Positions 1-4,726 of a stretch of DNA of 6,824 bases are shown here, one piece after another. The DNA comes from Actinomycetota bacterium (GTDB taxonomy: Bacteria; Actinomycetota; Humimicrobiia; Humimicrobiales; Humimicrobiaceae): NCBI GenBank assembly GCA_016932375.1, contig JAFGDA010000212.1:1-6824 (forward strand), written 5' to 3'. The notes beneath the pieces are model-generated. The model did not search any database and was not told the DNA's origin. It was given only the letters and a program-made list of their open reading frames with translations. Made by a program: the position numbers and the translations under genes. How positions within the stretch are numbered: the stretch's first letter is position 1; each line of letters starts with the position of its first letter.

Positions 1-37
1 TATAGTATAAGTAATAAAAATTACAAAGAGCAATCAC

Positions 38-1138
38 ATGGCTGAATTATTTGAAAGCTATCCCCTACTTAAAGATAAACTTCCTTACTTCCCTTTAGGC
101 AATTTTCCCACTCCTGTAGAAAAACTTGAAAATATTGGCAGAAAAATAGGCTTAAATAACCTATATATAAAAAGGGATGATTTGAGTGCCACTGTCTATG
201 GAGGCAATAAGGTAAGAAAGCTTGAGTTTATCCTGGGAAGTACCATAAAAACCGGTGTAAAAGAGGTCCTGACATTTGGTTTTGCAGGTTCCAACCATGC
301 ACTGGCAACAGCTATTTATGCAAATAAGTTAGGTCTTAGAAGTATTTCCATGTTATTTCCCCAGCCCAATGCACGCTACGTTCAAAATAATCTGCTAATG
401 AGCTACCATAGCCATGCTGAGCTACACCAGTACCCCAATAAACTACTGATGGGGCCTGGCATTATTTACCAGTTTTTAAGGCACAGATTAAAATATAAGC
501 ATTTCCCGGAAGTTATCCCTCCGGGCGGTTCTTCTGTCTTGGGAACTACTGGTTTTGTAAATGCTGCATTTGAGCTAAAAAAACAAATTGCAGAAAAGGA
601 AGTACCTGAACCAGACTATATTTATGTTGCATTGGGTACCATGGGTACTGCAGCTGGGCTACTGCTTGGGCTTAAAGCTGCAGATATAAAAAGTAAATTA
701 ATAACTGTCCGTGTTGTTGATAAAAAGATTGCCAACATGGAGAAATTAGAAGAACTTTTTCATAAAACAAATTCTTACCTTACCAGTTTAGATAAATCAT
801 TTCCGGTTCTTGAATTTCCTGCAAATCGAATTGAGATAAACCATGATTTTTTTGGAAAAAAGTATGCCCTTTTTACTGAAGAAGGAATGCAGGCGGTTCG
901 TCAAATAGATGATACCGAAGGGATTAAACTGGAAGGAACCTATACGGGAAAAACTTTTGCAGCACTTATTAGTGATGCCACAGAAAAGAATATAGCCAAT
1001 GATGTAATTTTATTCTGGAATACTTATAATTCAAAGGATTTTTCAGACATTATAACTAATATTGATTATAAAGAACTCCCAGGCACTTTTCATATTTATT
1101 TTGAAAGAAAAGTACAATCTCTAGACACAGATGCTTAA
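38..1138 (+). CDS. PLP-dependent enzyme, ACC deaminase/D-cysteine desulfhydrase family
   Basis: A complete 366-residue fold-type II pyridoxal-phosphate enzyme, probably cytosolic. The motif YIKRDDLS (residues 43-50) followed by GGNKVRKLEF (55-64) is the family signature, and Lys58 in GGNK is the expected Schiff-base lysine. The segment GFAGSNHALATA (81-92) corresponds to the substrate-carboxylate loop, which in characterised ACC deaminases and D-cysteine desulfhydrases reads more like GGIQSNHARQ. ALGTMGTAAGL (198-208) is the glycine-rich phosphate-binding loop, and GTYTGK (300-305) matches the conserved C-terminal YTGK. The protein is somewhat longer than the usual 330-340 residues and departs from both named families in the substrate loop, so the reaction (deamination or desulfhydration of a small amino acid) cannot be assigned. 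ATG 38 has only a weak AAAGAG ribosome site seven bases upstream, but the family alignment begins soon after it. The gene stands alone: a terminator follows and the next intact gene is on the other strand. Family confidence is high and substrate confidence is low. Confidence 0.9.
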   Translation: MAELFESYPLLKDKLPYFPLGNFPTPVEKLENIGRKIGLNNLYIKRDDLSATVYGGNKVRKLEFILGSTIKTGVKEVLTFGFAGSNHALATAIYANKLGLRSISMLFPQPNARYVQNNLLMSYHSHAELHQYPNKLLMGPGIIYQFLRHRLKYKHFPEVIPPGGSSVLGTTGFVNAAFELKKQIAEKEVPEPDYIYVALGTMGTAAGLLLGLKAADIKSKLITVRVVDKKIANMEKLEELFHKTNSYLTSLDKSFPVLEFPANRIEINHDFFGKKYALFTEEGMQAVRQIDDTEGIKLEGTYTGKTFAALISDATEKNIANDVILFWNTYNSKDFSDIITNIDYKELPGTFHIYFERKVQSLDTDA

Positions 1139-1174
1139 TGTATGTTCATCAAATATATATTACTGGCTGCCCCA

Positions 1175-1200
1175 GGTTGCGAAATTTCGAACCATTTTTT
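1175..1200 (+). terminator. Rho-independent terminator after the PLP enzyme gene
   Basis: The arms GGTT-G-CGAA and TTCG-AACC pair with one bulged G around a tiny AT loop and are followed directly by ATTTTTT. It lies about 35 bases past the stop codon of the PLP enzyme and so probably ends that single-gene transcript. The run of T is on the plus strand only, so it would not serve the pseudogene arriving from the right. Confidence 0.65.
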
Positions 1201-1228
1201 AAGAGAGATAATTAAACTCAGAAAAATT

Positions 1229-1863
1229 TTAAAATCCGGTTATTGTTAAAATTGTATAGTATAATCTGACAACTATCTGAGATATTTTTTTGTAATCAAG
1301 AGTATCTGCTGTATCAAACTCTGAATGTTTAATGTTACTCCTTAGAAAGGCCGTATCTGTAATTATAAATCCTGGATACCCATACCTTATATAGTTTCGA
1401 TGATCCCCCATCATCATGCATGGTTCCATTTCAACCGGGGCATTAAAGGAATATACTGGCATCATCATTTGCTCCTGGTAAAACATTATAAACATCATAG
1501 TGCGCACCAATAACTATCTGTTTACCATTATCATGGCCAAATCGTACAATTATATTTCTATATTCTATGCCTTCGACTGTATATTTCTGGCCTGTTACCA
1601 ATCCTTCGGTTTTTTCAAATTGAGAATATATATAATCTGCAGCACGTTCTATTTGTTCAGGATATGCATAGTTACGTGGAAAACATGACTCACTCAAATA
1701 ACGGACATGTTCTTCTAATGTGGATGGATCAACTTTATACAGATTATCAGTTCTTTCAATTTCAAAAATCGGCTGTGTTACAAAAAACCATATTCCCCCA
1801 TAATATAAAGATGGAACCAGAATGGTAAGACTTAGAATGATAATCAGAATAATTTTAATTCAT
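1229..1863 (-). pseudogene. Decayed M28-family membrane-anchored zinc metallopeptidase
   Basis: Read right to left, one open frame runs from codon 1859 to 1443. It begins with a hydrophobic anchor (KIILIIILSLTILVPSLYYG), continues through TDNLYKVDPSTLEEHVRYLS, and reaches VIGAHYDVYNVLPGANDDAS. That last stretch is the M28 zinc-site core, with the His of AHYD and the Asp of ANDD as metal ligands. Just after ANDDAS (about 1453) the match jumps to another frame and continues as SFNAPVE, then GDHRNYIRYGYPGFIITDTAF, then DTADTLDY to the stop at 1229. These are C-terminal M28 motifs, including the His of GDHRNY. The middle of the domain, which carries the catalytic Glu-Glu, is missing, so the product would be inactive; I estimate roughly 100 or more residues lost. 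The start is also broken: ATG at 1863-1861 is followed by AAT TAA, and removing one base would restore M-N-K-I-I-L. Without that correction, the frame is closed by TGA at 1862-1860. No ribosome site is recognisable. This is a remnant of an ancestral chromosomal or cargo gene. Confidence 0.85.
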
Positions 1864-2450
1864 TTATGACTCCCTGTCATACTAATAAGAAAAGGAACGG
1901 AAGGACTAAAAGATATTATTACTATAGATGTACCAGTACTTTCAAGAAAGATTGGAATAATTGTAATATAAAGCAAGTAAGTTCAAGCAGGATAGAAGAT
2001 TATGTATTTATAAATCTAAAGAGAATATCAAGGGATAAGCAACATATCGATAGTTTGATATTCAAGCTTAACCATAGTTTACCGGGCAACCATACAGGAT
2101 GTGAAGCTTCAAAGGAACTAATATATTCTCTAATTTTTTCACCTGAAATTTTTATACAGACCCTTCAGAATTTTACAAATATCCTGCGAGAGAAAAAGGG
2201 AATTGAAAAGAGCCTGTGGATAAAGAAGTTCATAAAAAGGATCGATTATCCAAGAGATGAGATCGCCCTTTTTCTTTATTATAAGGGGTCTAAAGACGCA
2301 GATTATGGAATTTCTGCCAGCGGCCGGGCGGAGGAAAACGCTGGCAGAAATTCTTCTATGATTGATTTTAAAAAAGGTTCGGGGATGGTTGATTGGAGTT
2401 CGAGCCGTCATGTTTGGCTCCCCGGACCATGCTGGTGCGAGAACTTTTAA
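1857..2450 (+). pseudogene. Truncated large serine recombinase, C-terminal part
   Basis: The open frame from about 1857 reads NSFMTPCHTNKKRNGR, then KRYYYYRCTSTFKKDWNNC and SSSRIEDYVFINLKRI. This is the second half of the recombinase zinc ribbon of large serine recombinases, with the second Cys pair (YRC and NNC) kept. The first CxxC pair, the catalytic serine resolvase domain and most of the DNA-binding recombinase domain are absent. A coiled-coil-like, lysine-rich stretch follows, then WIKKFIKRIDYPRDEIALFLYY, which resembles the usual C-terminal end of these proteins. The last 45 or so residues (from about 2310) look like run-on tail and include a strong inverted repeat. The ATG at 1866 is an internal methionine (SFMTP), not a true start, and no ribosome site precedes it. 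The fragment abuts the start of the M28 pseudogene, so the left break is a deletion or recombination junction. The full-length enzyme would have integrated and excised a phage or conjugative element; this piece cannot. Confidence 0.85.
2308..2353. repeat. Perfect 15-bp inverted repeat in the recombinase tail
   Basis: GAATTTCTGCCAGCG at 2308-2322 is the exact reverse complement of 2339-2353, separated by a 16-base GC-rich spacer. A G-T wobble could extend the stem by one pair in RNA. No T run follows on either strand, so it does not look like a terminator. It lies in the poorly conserved last part of the recombinase frame. It could be an element end, an attachment or regulatory structure, or a structured 3' end of the recombinase mRNA. 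Confidence 0.8.
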
Positions 2451-2472
2451 GATTAAAGTAATTATAGACTAT
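2435..2472 (+). repeat. Left arm of an imperfect inverted repeat flanking the toxin-antitoxin module
   Basis: GTGCGAGAACTT (2435-2446) followed after 19 bases by AGACTAT (2466-2472) recurs in inverted orientation at 3153-3188. The outer 12 bases and the inner 7 bases are exact and the middle differs. The arm overlaps the stop codon of the left recombinase fragment and ends just short of the brnA stop codon. It may be a remnant end of a mobile unit, but chance similarity is not excluded. Confidence 0.4.
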
Positions 2473-2477
2473 TAGTT

Positions 2478-2702
2478 TTAAGAAACCTTCTCAAGACGTT
2501 CTGCCACCCAGACTTTAATAATAGATTGTCTTGGCACACCTAGCCTTTTAGCTTCTTTATCCAATAAATTAATCATCCATAAAGGGAAATCGACATTAAC
2601 CCTTTTTTGAACCTGTCCTGGTCTTCTTGCTTTAGATATATCAAGGTATCTAGATATGTTTTTATTTTCGTCAAATTCCTTATCAAAATCACGAGCTTTC
2701 AT
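2478..2702 (-). CDS. brnA: BrnA-like ribbon-helix-helix antitoxin
   Basis: A 74-residue protein from ATG 2702, the second gene of a toxin-first pair. Residues 30-40 (QVQKRVNVDFP) form the predicted DNA-contacting strand. Residues 41-54 (LWMINLLDKEAKRL) and 57-72 (PRQSIIKVWVAERLEK) form the two helices of a CopG/MetJ-type fold. The stretch RVNVDFPLWM followed by GVPRQSIIKVW is typical of antitoxins paired with BrnT. The N-terminal 30 polar residues would be the toxin-neutralising arm. The known family role is to bind and inhibit BrnT and, as a complex, to repress its own promoter. The gene overlaps the end of brnT by 14 bases, which implies translational coupling. An in-frame TTG at 2711 could add three residues, but it lies only three bases from the GGAGG, so ATG 2702 is preferred. 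No clear terminator follows. The frame is intact. Confidence 0.85.
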   Translation of the reverse strand: MKARDFDKEFDENKNISRYLDISKARRPGQVQKRVNVDFPLWMINLLDKEAKRLGVPRQSIIKVWVAERLEKVS

Positions 2703-2952
2703 AAATATCAATTTCCTCCTTTCTTGATCTACGTACTGATATTATTCTAATATTTTCACTTCGGTATGTGATAACAGCAGACCAATGTTTTTCCGATATC
2801 TTTCCAATCACCATTAACCTTGCCTCATCACTAGTCCTTGCTGGTATCTCGATAAAGTCTGTATCATCCCATAATTTTTGTGATTCGTAAAAATCAATAC
2901 CATGCTTTTTCTTATTGCTATTGCTTTTTCTTTTATCGAATTCAAATTCCAT
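2689..2952 (-). CDS. brnT: BrnT-family ribonuclease toxin
   Basis: An 87-residue protein with the BrnT pattern throughout. It opens with FEFDKRKSNSNKKKHGIDF (residues 3-21), where the family has F-x-W-D-x-x-K-x-x-x-N-x-x-K-H-G. It continues with LWDDTDFIEIPARTSDEAR (27-45), LMVIGKISEKHWSAVITYR (46-64) and the closing IRIISVRRSRKEEIDIYE (68-85). BrnT toxins are RelE-like ribonucleases that inhibit growth and are neutralised by BrnA. The usual family length is about 90 residues, so this copy is complete, with the basic C-terminal cluster retained. ATG 2952 is the only sensible start, since the family motif begins at residue 3. No Shine-Dalgarno sequence precedes it, and a consensus-like promoter ends nine bases upstream, so the mRNA is probably leaderless or nearly so. 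The pair lies between two decayed recombinase fragments, which suggests it is surviving cargo of an integrative element. Toxicity is inferred from the family. Confidence 0.88.
   Translation of the reverse strand: MEFEFDKRKSNSNKKKHGIDFYESQKLWDDTDFIEIPARTSDEARLMVIGKISEKHWSAVITYRSENIRIISVRRSRKEEIDIYESS
2715..2721 (-). promoter_or_regulatory. Ribosome binding site of brnA inside brnT
   Basis: The minus strand reads AAGGAGG here, the strongest ribosome site in the toxin-antitoxin pair, 12 bases before the brnA ATG at 2702. It lies within the codons for the C-terminal Arg-Lys-Glu-Glu of BrnT. A strong site for the antitoxin beside a toxin start with none fits the need to make antitoxin in excess. 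Confidence 0.65.
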
Positions 2953-2980
2953 GGTATATTTATTATACCTATTATATACC
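2953..2980 (-). promoter_or_regulatory. Candidate BrnA/BrnTA operator: three phased GGTATA/TATACC sites
   Basis: On the plus strand, GGTATA lies at 2953-2958 and TATACC at 2964-2969 and 2975-2980, with centres exactly 11 bp apart. The first two form an inverted pair, and the last two a direct repeat. They overlap the -10 element and the spacer of the brnT promoter. Ribbon-helix-helix repressors commonly bind short half-sites phased about one helical turn apart, and BrnA/BrnTA complexes are known to autorepress. The assignment is inferred from position and spacing. Confidence 0.5.
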
Positions 2981-2989
2981 TTATATCAA
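2962..2989 (-). promoter_or_regulatory. Promoter of brnTA
   Basis: On the minus strand there is TTGATA (2989-2984), a 16-base spacer and a perfect TATAAT (2967-2962), nine bases before the brnT ATG. Transcription starting at about 2955 would leave a leader of only about three bases. A second TATAAT at 2976-2971 lacks a good -35 partner. Confidence 0.65.
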
Positions 2990-3006
2990 TATAAATTTTA
3001 AAATAA

Positions 3007-3153
3007 ATTAATCTGTTAAAGGACTTTATGAGGACCCAGACTATGGGATCAATCTTTGAACAGAAATCCTTTATACGCTCCCTCATTAAAAGGATATGGA
3101 TTGATTACCCTACGGCTACTATTGAATATACAATGTACAATGCCTATAAATGA
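3007..3153 (+). pseudogene. Second serine recombinase remnant, extreme C-terminus
   Basis: A frame with no start codon runs from 3007 to the TGA at 3151-3153. It reads INLLKDFMRTQTMG, then SIFEQKSFIRSLIKRIWIDY and PTATIEYTMYNAYK. This resembles the C-terminal end of large serine recombinases, where a lysine-rich helix of the form EKKxFIRSFIKRI is followed by a short strand ending in IEYTMP. It is related to, but clearly different from, the end of the left fragment (WIKKFIKRIDYPRDEIALFL), so it comes from a separate element and not from a direct duplication. Everything before the last 48 codons is gone, and its left edge is within 20 bases of the brnT promoter. The homology is short; I judge it from pattern recognition of the family tail. 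Confidence 0.65.
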
Positions 3154-3188
3154 TAGTCTGGAATACCAAAAGAGAGAAGTTCTCGCAC
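3153..3188 (-). repeat. Right arm of the imperfect inverted repeat
   Basis: ATAGTCT (3153-3159) and AAGTTCTCGCAC (3177-3188) are the reverse complements of AGACTAT and GTGCGAGAACTT at 2435-2472, with 17 instead of 19 bases between them. The arm begins at the stop codon of the second recombinase remnant and ends 10 bases before the tRNA-Asn 3' end. Confidence 0.4.
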
Positions 3189-3198
3189 TGACCAAGAT

Positions 3199-3273
3199 TG
3201 GCTCCCCGGGTAGGATTCGAACCTACAACATTTCGGTTAACAGCCGAACGCTCTACCGTTGAGCTACCGGGGA
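3199..3273 (-). tRNA. tRNA-Asn (anticodon GTT)
   Basis: The reverse complement folds as a complete 75-base tRNA with encoded CCA. The acceptor stem TCCCCGG pairs with CCGGGGA. The D arm is GCTC-AACGGTA-GAGC, and the anticodon stem TTCGG/CCGAA encloses loop CTGTTAA with anticodon GTT. The variable loop is ATGTT, and the T arm is GTAGG-TTCGAAT-CCTAC. The discriminator is G. All stems pair without mismatch. Its 3' end faces the decayed integrative-element region, a common arrangement because tRNA 3' ends serve as integration sites. A weak GAGA/TCTC stem followed by TCTTTT lies just downstream, but it is too short to call a terminator. Confidence 0.97.
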
Positions 3274-3295
3274 CCGAAGTTTTAGACGATATGCT

Positions 3296-3323
3296 ATTAT
3301 ATTATATAAGTAACTTATTTCAA
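3296..3323 (-). promoter_or_regulatory. Promoter of tRNA-Asn
   Basis: On the minus strand TTGAAA (3323-3318) and TATAAT (3301-3296) are 16 bases apart. The -10 ends 22 bases before the mature tRNA, leaving about 15 bases of 5' leader for RNase P removal. The spacer holds a perfect 13-bp dyad, ATAAGT-A-ACTTAT (3306-3318). Confidence 0.65.
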
Positions 3324-3394
3324 GCTTTATTTGATAGTTTTGTTTTACCAGGCAGTTTTAATGACACTTCCCTTTATCAATAAAATTATCCTAT

Positions 3395-3416
3395 AAAAAT
3401 CCTAAAATACCTTTAG
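3395..3416 (-). terminator. Possible weak terminator after rpoD
   Basis: On the minus strand CTAAA and TTTAG pair around GGTAT and are followed by GATTTTT, eight bases past the rpoD stop codon. The stem has only five AT-rich pairs, so this is tentative. Position is the main argument, since the tRNA promoter follows about 70 bases further on. Confidence 0.35.
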
Positions 3417-3423
3417 AATGAAA

Positions 3424-4521
3424 TCAGTATTCGAGGAAATCCTTCAGTGCCCCACTGCGGTTGGGATGCCTCAATTTACCGAGAGTTTTCGATTCGATCT
3501 GCCTTATCCTTTCCCTCGTAACACCAAATTCCCTCCCCACTTCTTCAAGGGTCCTTGGATGACCGTCCTGCAGGCCGAACCTTAGCTGGATTACCTTTCG
3601 CTCGCGGTCATTTAAAGTGCTTAATACTTCCTGGAGCTGTTCCTGGAGCATTGTAAAAGAAGCTGCATCAGATGGGGCTTCCACCTCGGAATCCTCTATA
3701 AAATCCCCGAGGTGGCTGTCTTCTTCCTCACCAATAGGAGTTTCCAGGGAGACCGGTTCCTGCGATATCTTCATTATCTCCCTTACCTTTTCTGCAGAAA
3801 ATTTCATCTTTTTTGCTATTTCTTCAGGGGTAGGTTCCCTCCCGAATTTTTGGAGAAGCTGCCTCTGGATCCTGATCAGCTTATTTATGGTCTCCACCAT
3901 ATGTACAGGTATCCTTATGGTCCTTGCCTGGTCTGCAATTGCCCTTGTTATTGCCTGCCTTATCCACCATGTTGCATAAGTTGAAAACTTGTAACCCTTC
4001 CTGTAATCAAATTTTTCAACCGCCCTTATAAGCCCAAGGTTACCTTCCTGTATGAGATCGAGAAAAAGCATGCCACGTCCCACATATTTTTTGGCAATAC
4101 TTACCACCAGTCTCAGGTTAGCCTCGACAAGGCTTCTTTTTGCATGTATATCACCTGCTTCTATCCTTTTTGCAAGTGCCACTTCTTCCAAGGCAGTAAG
4201 AAGCCTGACTTTTCCGATTTCCTTAAGGTACATCCTTACAGGGTCGTTTGTAGGGGATTTTATGCTCAGGTCCAGTTTCCTTATTAAGATATCTTCTTCT
4301 TTCTTGTCACCGGTCCTGTTATCTATATTTTCATCATCTTCGCTAACAATTTCTATCCCAAGGTTCTGGATCACATCGTATATATTTTCAACCTGTTCCT
4401 TGGAAAGATCTATATCGGAAAGAGTTTCTGCAATTTCTTCCGTAGTCAGTAACCCATCGGCCTTGCCCTTGTTTATCAGGGCCTTGACCTCTTCAAGCCT
4501 GAATTCTGCCCCTCTTTTCAT
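3424..4521 (-). CDS. rpoD: Primary sigma factor of RNA polymerase (sigma-70/SigA)
   Basis: A complete 365-residue group 1 sigma factor that directs RNA polymerase to housekeeping promoters. Residues 8-62 form a short region 1.1 with the TTEEI element. NDPVRMYLKEIG (92-103) begins region 1.2. RSLVEANLRLVVSIAKKYVG to FDYRKGYKFSTYATWWIRQA (129-190) is region 2, with the Tyr- and Trp-rich melting and -10 recognition segments. Residues 205-280 are region 3, including VSLETPIGEEEDSHLGDFIED. DRERKVIQLRFG and EEVGREFGVTRERIRQIESK (305-345) are region 4 with the -35-binding helix-turn-helix. The length is like Firmicutes SigA, without the long non-conserved insert of proteobacterial RpoD. The gene follows dnaG after 205 bases, in the usual order. 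ATG 4521 is supported by a strong GAGGTGA six bases upstream. A promoter-like pair in the gap suggests rpoD can also be expressed separately from dnaG. Identification is certain. Confidence 0.98.
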   Translation of the reverse strand: MKRGAEFRLEEVKALINKGKADGLLTTEEIAETLSDIDLSKEQVENIYDVIQNLGIEIVSEDDENIDNRTGDKKEEDILIRKLDLSIKSPTNDPVRMYLKEIGKVRLLTALEEVALAKRIEAGDIHAKRSLVEANLRLVVSIAKKYVGRGMLFLDLIQEGNLGLIRAVEKFDYRKGYKFSTYATWWIRQAITRAIADQARTIRIPVHMVETINKLIRIQRQLLQKFGREPTPEEIAKKMKFSAEKVREIMKISQEPVSLETPIGEEEDSHLGDFIEDSEVEAPSDAASFTMLQEQLQEVLSTLNDRERKVIQLRFGLQDGHPRTLEEVGREFGVTRERIRQIESKTLGKLRHPNRSGALKDFLEY

Positions 4522-4527
4522 GTTCTG

Positions 4528-4534
4528 TCACCTC
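4528..4534 (-). promoter_or_regulatory. Ribosome binding site of rpoD
   Basis: The minus strand reads GAGGTGA, six bases before ATG 4521. It pairs well with the 16S rRNA 3' end and fixes the start codon. Confidence 0.85.
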
Positions 4535-4601
4535 AAAGTAAAATAAGGATCAATGAAATTTTTCAAAAAGAATATGCTGTAACTCCCGGATTAAGCTAAT
4601 A

Positions 4602-4629
4602 ATTCTACATATTTTACAATAATAATCAA
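4602..4629 (-). promoter_or_regulatory. Putative internal promoter for rpoD
   Basis: In the 205-base dnaG-rpoD gap the minus strand has TTGATT (4629-4624), a 16-base spacer and TAGAAT (4607-4602). This would give an untranslated leader of about 73 bases before ATG 4521. Internal promoters before the sigma gene are known in macromolecular-synthesis operons of several bacteria. No convincing dnaG terminator is visible in the gap, so read-through from dnaG is also likely. Confidence 0.5.
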
Positions 4630-4650
4630 GGCTATTTTTTTTATTGTAAA
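4613..4650. repeat. 10-bp dyad around the rpoD promoter -35 element
   Basis: TTTACAATAA (4613-4622) is the exact reverse complement of TTATTGTAAA (4641-4650). The arms are 18 bases apart and enclose the putative -35 hexamer. It could be an operator, or an RNA hairpin in a dnaG-rpoD read-through transcript. The arms are AT-rich, so chance is possible. Confidence 0.45.
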
Positions 4651-4726
4651 CATCTTAAATTCCTTGATAGAAATATATTATATATACAGGATGAGCCACC
4701 TGGGAAACCATTTAAAGTCTTTTCCA

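Noticed and set aside
1443..1510. Programmed frameshift joining the two M28 halves
   Set aside because: The conserved middle of the domain is missing, so a frameshift would not rebuild a working enzyme, and no slippery heptamer with a downstream structure is evident.
1500..1688. Plus-strand 62-residue open frame opposite the M28 pseudogene
   Set aside because: It is antisense to recognisable M28 sequence and has a shadow-like Tyr/Phe/Ile/Cys-rich composition.
2139..2411. Minus-strand 90-residue open frame opposite the recombinase fragment
   Set aside because: The plus strand carries recognisable recombinase sequence, and the minus frame shows no recognisable motif.
2814..3086. Minus-strand 90-residue open frame overlapping brnT and the second recombinase remnant
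   Set aside because: It overlaps clear BrnT coding sequence in another frame and its translation is Ile-rich without motifs.
3165..3190. tRNA-Asn terminator (GAGA/TCTC then TCTTTT on the minus strand)
   Set aside because: The stem has only four pairs with a three-base loop, too weak to assign.
3056..3383. Two overlapping plus-strand open frames across the tRNA, one containing RVGFEPTTFRLTAERSTVELPG
   Set aside because: This peptide is the well-known artefact of translating the strand opposite a tRNA gene, and the sequence there folds perfectly as tRNA-Asn on the minus strand.
3617..4546. Three plus-strand open frames inside rpoD
   Set aside because: They are antisense shadows of a fully conserved sigma factor and have low-complexity Ser/Leu/Ile-rich translations.
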